Below are positions 60,391 to 64,000 of a stretch of 64,000 nucleotides of DNA, one piece after another. Source of the DNA: Parabacteroides gordonii MS-1 = DSM 23371 (GTDB taxonomy: Bacteria > Bacteroidota > Bacteroidia > Bacteroidales > Tannerellaceae); assembly GCF_000969825.1 (NCBI RefSeq), contig NZ_KQ033921.1, positions 180,722-244,721 on the forward strand, in the 5' to 3' direction. Made by a program: the position numbers and the translations under genes. Every line of letters begins with the position of its first letter. The stretch's first letter is position 1. The notes beneath the pieces were generated by a model, which was given only the letters and a program-made list of their open reading frames with translations, had not been told where the DNA came from and made no database searches.

Positions 60391-60425
60391 AGACAAAAAG
60401 GAAGGATACCTCACGGCATCCTTCC
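60391..60425 (-). terminator. Rho-independent terminator of dps
   Basis: On the minus strand, arms 60425-60418 and 60407-60400 form an 8-bp stem (extended by 2 bp beyond one mismatch). CTTTTTGTCT follows. It starts 46 nt after the dps stop. Confidence 0.8.
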
Positions 60426-60470
60426 TCCTAACGCAACGAATGAATTATTAATACTTATACTTAATTCTTC

Positions 60471-60959
60471 TTACTTCTTGCAATCGCAAGTGGAATAAGC
60501 TACTAACATCCAAACTAATTTTTCCTGTTCTTTCAGATAATCGCTCATCAGCGCAACCGTAGCTTCGTCTCCGGCTTCAGAAGCCAGGGAAAGCAGTTTA
60601 CGTTCTTCAGCGATAAACTGGCCGTAAGTGCTCAGAATATTTTCCAGGGCTTCGTCGCCGCAGGATACGCCTGATACTTCTTTCACTTTTGCCACTTTCA
60701 GATATTCGCTGAATTTGTTTACAGGTACGCCACCCAACATCAGGATACGTTCTGCCAGTTCGTCCACCTTTTCGGCTGCATCGTTATACATATCTTCAAA
60801 TTTACTGTGAAGAACGAAGAAACCGTGTCCTTTAATATTCCAGTGGAAACCGCGAAGGTTTGTATAGAATACCTGATAATCGGCTAATAACTGCTGTAAT
60901 GATTCTACTACTTTGTTTGCTGCTGATGCATCTAAATGCAAATAATCTAATGTTTTCAT
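60471..60959 (-). CDS. dps: Dps ferritin-like DNA-protection protein
   Basis: 162 aa from the ATG at 60959 (MKTLDYLHLDASAANKVVES); the extension to 61076 runs through the promoter. Ferroxidase/Dps signature YTNLRGFHWNIKGHGFFVLH and SKFEDMYNDAAEKVDELAER, then ILMLGGVPVNKFSEYLKVAK. A 12-subunit cage that oxidises and stores iron and protects DNA during oxidative stress, important in anaerobes exposed to air. Monocistronic with clear promoter and terminator. Confidence 0.95.
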   Translation of the reverse strand: MKTLDYLHLDASAANKVVESLQQLLADYQVFYTNLRGFHWNIKGHGFFVLHSKFEDMYNDAAEKVDELAERILMLGGVPVNKFSEYLKVAKVKEVSGVSCGDEALENILSTYGQFIAEERKLLSLASEAGDEATVALMSDYLKEQEKLVWMLVAYSTCDCKK

Positions 60960-61006
60960 ATTCTTTTGTTTTTTAATTGTTATACGTTTTTGTTTTTCTT
61001 GTACTG

Positions 61007-61038
61007 CAAAGATACGGAAGATATAAACATCTGTCAAA
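61007..61038 (-). promoter_or_regulatory. dps promoter
   Basis: The minus strand has TTTG (-33, 61038-61035) and TATCTTTG (-7, 61014-61007), 20 nt apart. One of the best promoters in the window; leader about 40 nt. Confidence 0.75.
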
Positions 61039-61281
61039 CAGATAATTACTATCACAACATAGATAAAATCTATCAACGCTGTCTCACCTCGTTTATTACT
61101 ATTACATAGTTATATAGAGAAAAAGATGTACTATACACATCTAAACATATATACACGATTTTTCAAACAAGAAGTAAAGTGATTAGATTTTACATTTCGA
61201 TCATTAAACTTTACATTTTCACCGATATTCAAGGCATATACAATAAAAAATCATAATCAGAGTTAATCCAAGCTATTAACA

Positions 61282-61313
61282 TTTGTAGTCTAAAATAGTT
61301 TAATTTACATTTG
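61282..61313 (+). promoter_or_regulatory. Promoter of the large secreted protein gene
   Basis: TTTG (61282-61285) and TACATTTG (61306-61313), 20 nt apart. The -7 box is 33 nt before the ATG at 61347. The gap from the dps promoter to here (about 61040-61281) holds no gene. Confidence 0.7.
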
Positions 61314-61346
61314 ACTGAGATAACAATTACCACTAATAGTTTCAAG

Positions 61347-64000
61347 ATGATACGAAAAAACTTTATTTTATTGCTATTACTTCATTTAACTGGGGTACTT
61401 TTTGCGCAATTAACTATTTCACCAACAAATTCACCTTCAATACCTGAAGGTAGTAACATTAATCTGGGAAGCCATTTCAGTGCCTCCGGAGGCACGCCTA
61501 CCAAATGGACTCTAGATGGCAAAGAAATTACTTTAAGCAGCGTTTCCTTATCTTATAAAGACGATGGGAAGTTATTACAATGTATGTCCGCTTCGGATAC
61601 GAGTAATCTGGTTCCCGTTAAAGTTGTCGGAAAACCGACCGTAACCAGTTTAACAGGAATGCCGACCGGTATTCTGAATGAAGGAGACCCGGTAACATTA
61701 ACAGTCGCATTCAAGGCTAACGGCTCGACAGGGCATACCTACAAATGGTATATCGGTAGTGAAGAGATAACCGGTCAAACAAGCGCAACATTGAATTATA
61801 CATTCAAAAAAGCTGATCATGGCAAAACGATCAAGGTCGCTATCCAAGCTGCCGAGTTTACTGAAGCTACCGAAGCATCCGTAGGTGTAACGTTCGACGG
61901 AACGATGGTGACGGATAAGAATCCGGCGTTACCGGCAGGTAAGAAAACGGATAATACGATATTCCCGGTAACAGTCGGACAAACGTTTACAGATCCAACT
62001 GTTGAATATGACGGACCAACTAATGGAGGAGCAAACTTTTTTATAACACAAGATGCTATAACTTACAACGACGGACAGTCTCATACAGTTAATTACAAAG
62101 GGAAAAACTATGTGTGTACCGTTAAAGTCATTGAACCTACTCCCTATACTTATCTTAGCTCGACAATAACCTCCGCATCACGCGTCACAGGTTCATTTAT
62201 TGACAATAATAATACATTATTCTTTGACTCCGGCATATACATACCTAAAGAAACTGCCGGTCAGGCACCTTTCTATAAAGATGGGTTAAAAATGATTGGT
62301 ACCGGAAGTAAAGAAAATCCTTCTATTATCGGGCCGAATTATGGAATATGGGCTGGTTCAAGCTATGAAGGACACGTTGTATATCGTGTTTACAACAACA
62401 TGGTTATTGAAAATATCGTATATGACGGAGGTAATATAAAATTTTACGGTCAAGTATCAAGCGGAGGATCCAATCAAAAAAACAACTATTATTTTATAAC
62501 TATCGGATCTGCTCCAAACGTTATTTTAAGAGACATAACCTTTAGAAATATCGGAAATTCCAGTATGACTAATGTTCGCTCCGTACTCAATTTGGTGGAA
62601 GGAACGGCTGATAGAGATCCTGATAGAAAAAGATATTACATAAATATTCTTTTTGAAAGTGGAAAAACAAGTAGTAGTTATGCTCCTATCAATATCAATG
62701 CAACCGATGGACACTATTTTAAAGATATTGTTTTCGGAAATAGTTTCGCCAGCACAGGAGCTGACTATATTTCGATTACCGGACAAAACAATCATGCAGT
62801 TAGAGAACCGGGATGTAGGAATATTGTTTTTGATGGAAAACTGACCATGCCAACGGGAAAAAGAATACGTATATGGAGATACACAAGCCGGGGTATTTCT
62901 TTTCCGGAAGAATACAAATATCTGGAACTAAAAACAACCTCTACCGGATACAGCAGTACTTTGGATTATACCTATGATATGTATGTCCATAGAGACATAA
63001 CATCTCCATCTTCCAGCAAAGCTTATCTGGATGTATCCAACAGTTCATACATTGTATTCAATTCGTTGAATGCATCGACGTTTAATACACTTTACACTTT
63101 ACACACCAGTACATCAAGCCCTGTAAGTGCGATATGTACGTTACCCGAACCTAATCTGGTCAGGCTAATAAGCAATAGCAGTAATACTGTCGGAAACTTC
63201 ACAATTCCGTCTTATTTCGGAAAAAAGCAAACCAATATAGTGGCTGTAAATTCATTAGCAGATCCATTAACACAGGTTAGTGAAACAGGGCTAATACCTT
63301 TTAGCGGCACCGCAATCGGTTTACCAACCACCGACCCGGAATATATCAAACTGCATAACATCGACTTTTCAGAAGAATACTCTATTTATGATGCGATCAA
63401 GGACGATGGAAACAATGTGGCCAACTCCCGTTACGGAAGCTTCTACAATTGTAAGTTCAAAGCTCCAAAGCCTGGTGATCCGCTGACCGTAGAAGGAGAT
63501 GTTGAAAAACTTCAATGGTCGGTATCCAAAACGACCAATGAATCGTATGAATACAACGATGTAGAAAATAATTCCACCACTTCGGTAATGGTAGGTACTC
63601 CTGTTTATGTGCAGATCAGACCTGTCAATCTTAATAATATCGATTACGACACGTGGTCAATCGAATATGCGGCCACGCCTGCGGATTACCACTATCCGAT
63701 GGATGCCCCAATCGCTAAAACCCTGCGCTACGACTTCAACAAGGGAGACGCCCATACGCTGGAGGGTACCTATTATTATAATGTCACCAAGTTGATCCTC
63801 TACAAAGCAGGTGCCGAAGTAGCCACCTACCTGTACCGTAACGCAAGCTGCACGCATAAGGTCATCATCGAGGACAACCCCGTCAAACCGGTTCCCGCCC
63901 TGCAATGGTCGGTTTCGACCGTCACCTACGAGCAGCCCTACTTCAAAGATGTGAACGACCAGGCGACCACTTCCGTGAATTACGGAACCCCCGTCTTCGT
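61347..64000 (+). CDS. Large secreted surface protein with repeated Ig-like domains (5' part)
   Basis: About 884 residues visible, open at the right edge. Signal peptide MIRKNFILLLLLHLTGVLFA. Residues about 22-200 look like two Ig-like beta domains (SPSIPEGSNINLGSHFSASG; GMPTGILNEGDPVTLTVAFK). A middle region (about 265-560) has Gly/Asn-rich short strands suggesting a parallel beta-helix (NMVIENIVYDGGNIKFYGQV). Near the end a ~130-residue unit begins to repeat: LQWSVSKTTNESYEYNDVEN at nt 63512 and LQWSVSTVTYEQPYFKDVND at nt 63902, each followed by TTSVxxGTPV. Probably an adhesin or glycan-binding surface protein; the anchor and export signal lie outside. Confidence 0.75.
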   Translation, partial: MIRKNFILLLLLHLTGVLFAQLTISPTNSPSIPEGSNINLGSHFSASGGTPTKWTLDGKEITLSSVSLSYKDDGKLLQCMSASDTSNLVPVKVVGKPTVTSLTGMPTGILNEGDPVTLTVAFKANGSTGHTYKWYIGSEEITGQTSATLNYTFKKADHGKTIKVAIQAAEFTEATEASVGVTFDGTMVTDKNPALPAGKKTDNTIFPVTVGQTFTDPTVEYDGPTNGGANFFITQDAITYNDGQSHTVNYKGKNYVCTVKVIEPTPYTYLSSTITSASRVTGSFIDNNNTLFFDSGIYIPKETAGQAPFYKDGLKMIGTGSKENPSIIGPNYGIWAGSSYEGHVVYRVYNNMVIENIVYDGGNIKFYGQVSSGGSNQKNNYYFITIGSAPNVILRDITFRNIGNSSMTNVRSVLNLVEGTADRDPDRKRYYINILFESGKTSSSYAPININATDGHYFKDIVFGNSFASTGADYISITGQNNHAVREPGCRNIVFDGKLTMPTGKRIRIWRYTSRGISFPEEYKYLELKTTSTGYSSTLDYTYDMYVHRDITSPSSSKAYLDVSNSSYIVFNSLNASTFNTLYTLHTSTSSPVSAICTLPEPNLVRLISNSSNTVGNFTIPSYFGKKQTNIVAVNSLADPLTQVSETGLIPFSGTAIGLPTTDPEYIKLHNIDFSEEYSIYDAIKDDGNNVANSRYGSFYNCKFKAPKPGDPLTVEGDVEKLQWSVSKTTNESYEYNDVENNSTTSVMVGTPVYVQIRPVNLNNIDYDTWSIEYAATPADYHYPMDAPIAKTLRYDFNKGDAHTLEGTYYYNVTKLILYKAGAEVATYLYRNASCTHKVIIEDNPVKPVPALQWSVSTVTYEQPYFKDVNDQATTSVNYGTPVF

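Noticed and set aside
1..64000. CRISPR arrays, rRNA and tRNA genes
   Set aside because: Scanned by eye; no regularly spaced direct repeats and no rRNA or tRNA cloverleaf sequence noticed.

Overview
The window looks like a Bacteroidales chromosome, most probably Parabacteroides or a close Bacteroides relative. The signs are a SusC/FecR/ECF-sigma trio, a 'smalltalk' micro-protein beside an unusual HU-like protein, a BT4734-type/DUF3987 protein, DUF5675 and DUF4248 proteins, and the Bacteroidales promoter signature (-7 TAnnTTTG, sometimes with a TTTG -33 box) in front of many genes. Species assignment is inference; no rRNA gene is present.

Layout. 1-2.3 kb: sigma factor -> FecR anti-sigma -> SusC-like TonB-dependent receptor with STN domain (cut by the window edge), all on the minus strand. 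2.3-3.6 kb: DEAD-box RNA helicase. 3.7-13.4 kb: an accessory island. It holds HU-like protein plus smalltalk (minus), a large nested AT-rich palindrome, three small unknown genes (plus), a three-gene Zorya-like anti-phage operon (ZorA motor / ZorB stator / HNH nuclease, minus) preceded by a strongly self-complementary 120-nt element, and a plus-strand cassette of two small unknown genes, a VirE-N/DUF3987 protein with a REP-like in-frame insertion, and a DUF5675 protein. 13.4-22.7 kb: ordinary chromosome: recQ; an aguA-aguB-pabB-pabC operon (agmatine to putrescine, plus p-aminobenzoate synthesis); a DUF4143-type ATPase; and a membrane protein / winged-helix regulator / creD operon with a duplicated operator-like dyad.

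22.7-60.3 kb: one large surface-polysaccharide (capsule) locus, transcribed right to left. It starts next to a 31-bp inverted-repeat-bounded ~0.5 kb segment carrying one good promoter, beside a tyrosine recombinase: a phase-variable promoter that in this sequence points away from the capsule genes (OFF). Encoded steps are: lipid-linked initiation (WecA/MraY type), Wzy-type polymerase, ABC flippase, a complete Neu5Ac-type sialic acid route (NeuC, NeuB, NeuA) with a sialyltransferase candidate and a sialate O-acetylesterase-like protein, a GT10 fucosyltransferase, MBOAT plus SGNH O-acetylation proteins, a sulfotransferase, several GT2/GT4/GT25 glycosyltransferases, an acetyltransferase, and the Wza/Wzc export pair. 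Unusual passengers are an OmpA-TPR lipoprotein, a phage/plasmid-like replication module (initiator-like wHTH, DnaB helicase, short DnaG-like primase), a PD-(D/E)XK ATPase, a ~430 bp palindromic repeat, and a small plus-strand cassette (HU-like, glucosaminidase, frameshifted membrane protein). Seven capsule genes contain adjacent pairs of perfect inverted repeats inside their reading frames, which I do not recognise.

60.3-64 kb: dps with a clear promoter and terminator, and, divergently, the 5' part of a very large secreted repeat protein that runs off the end.
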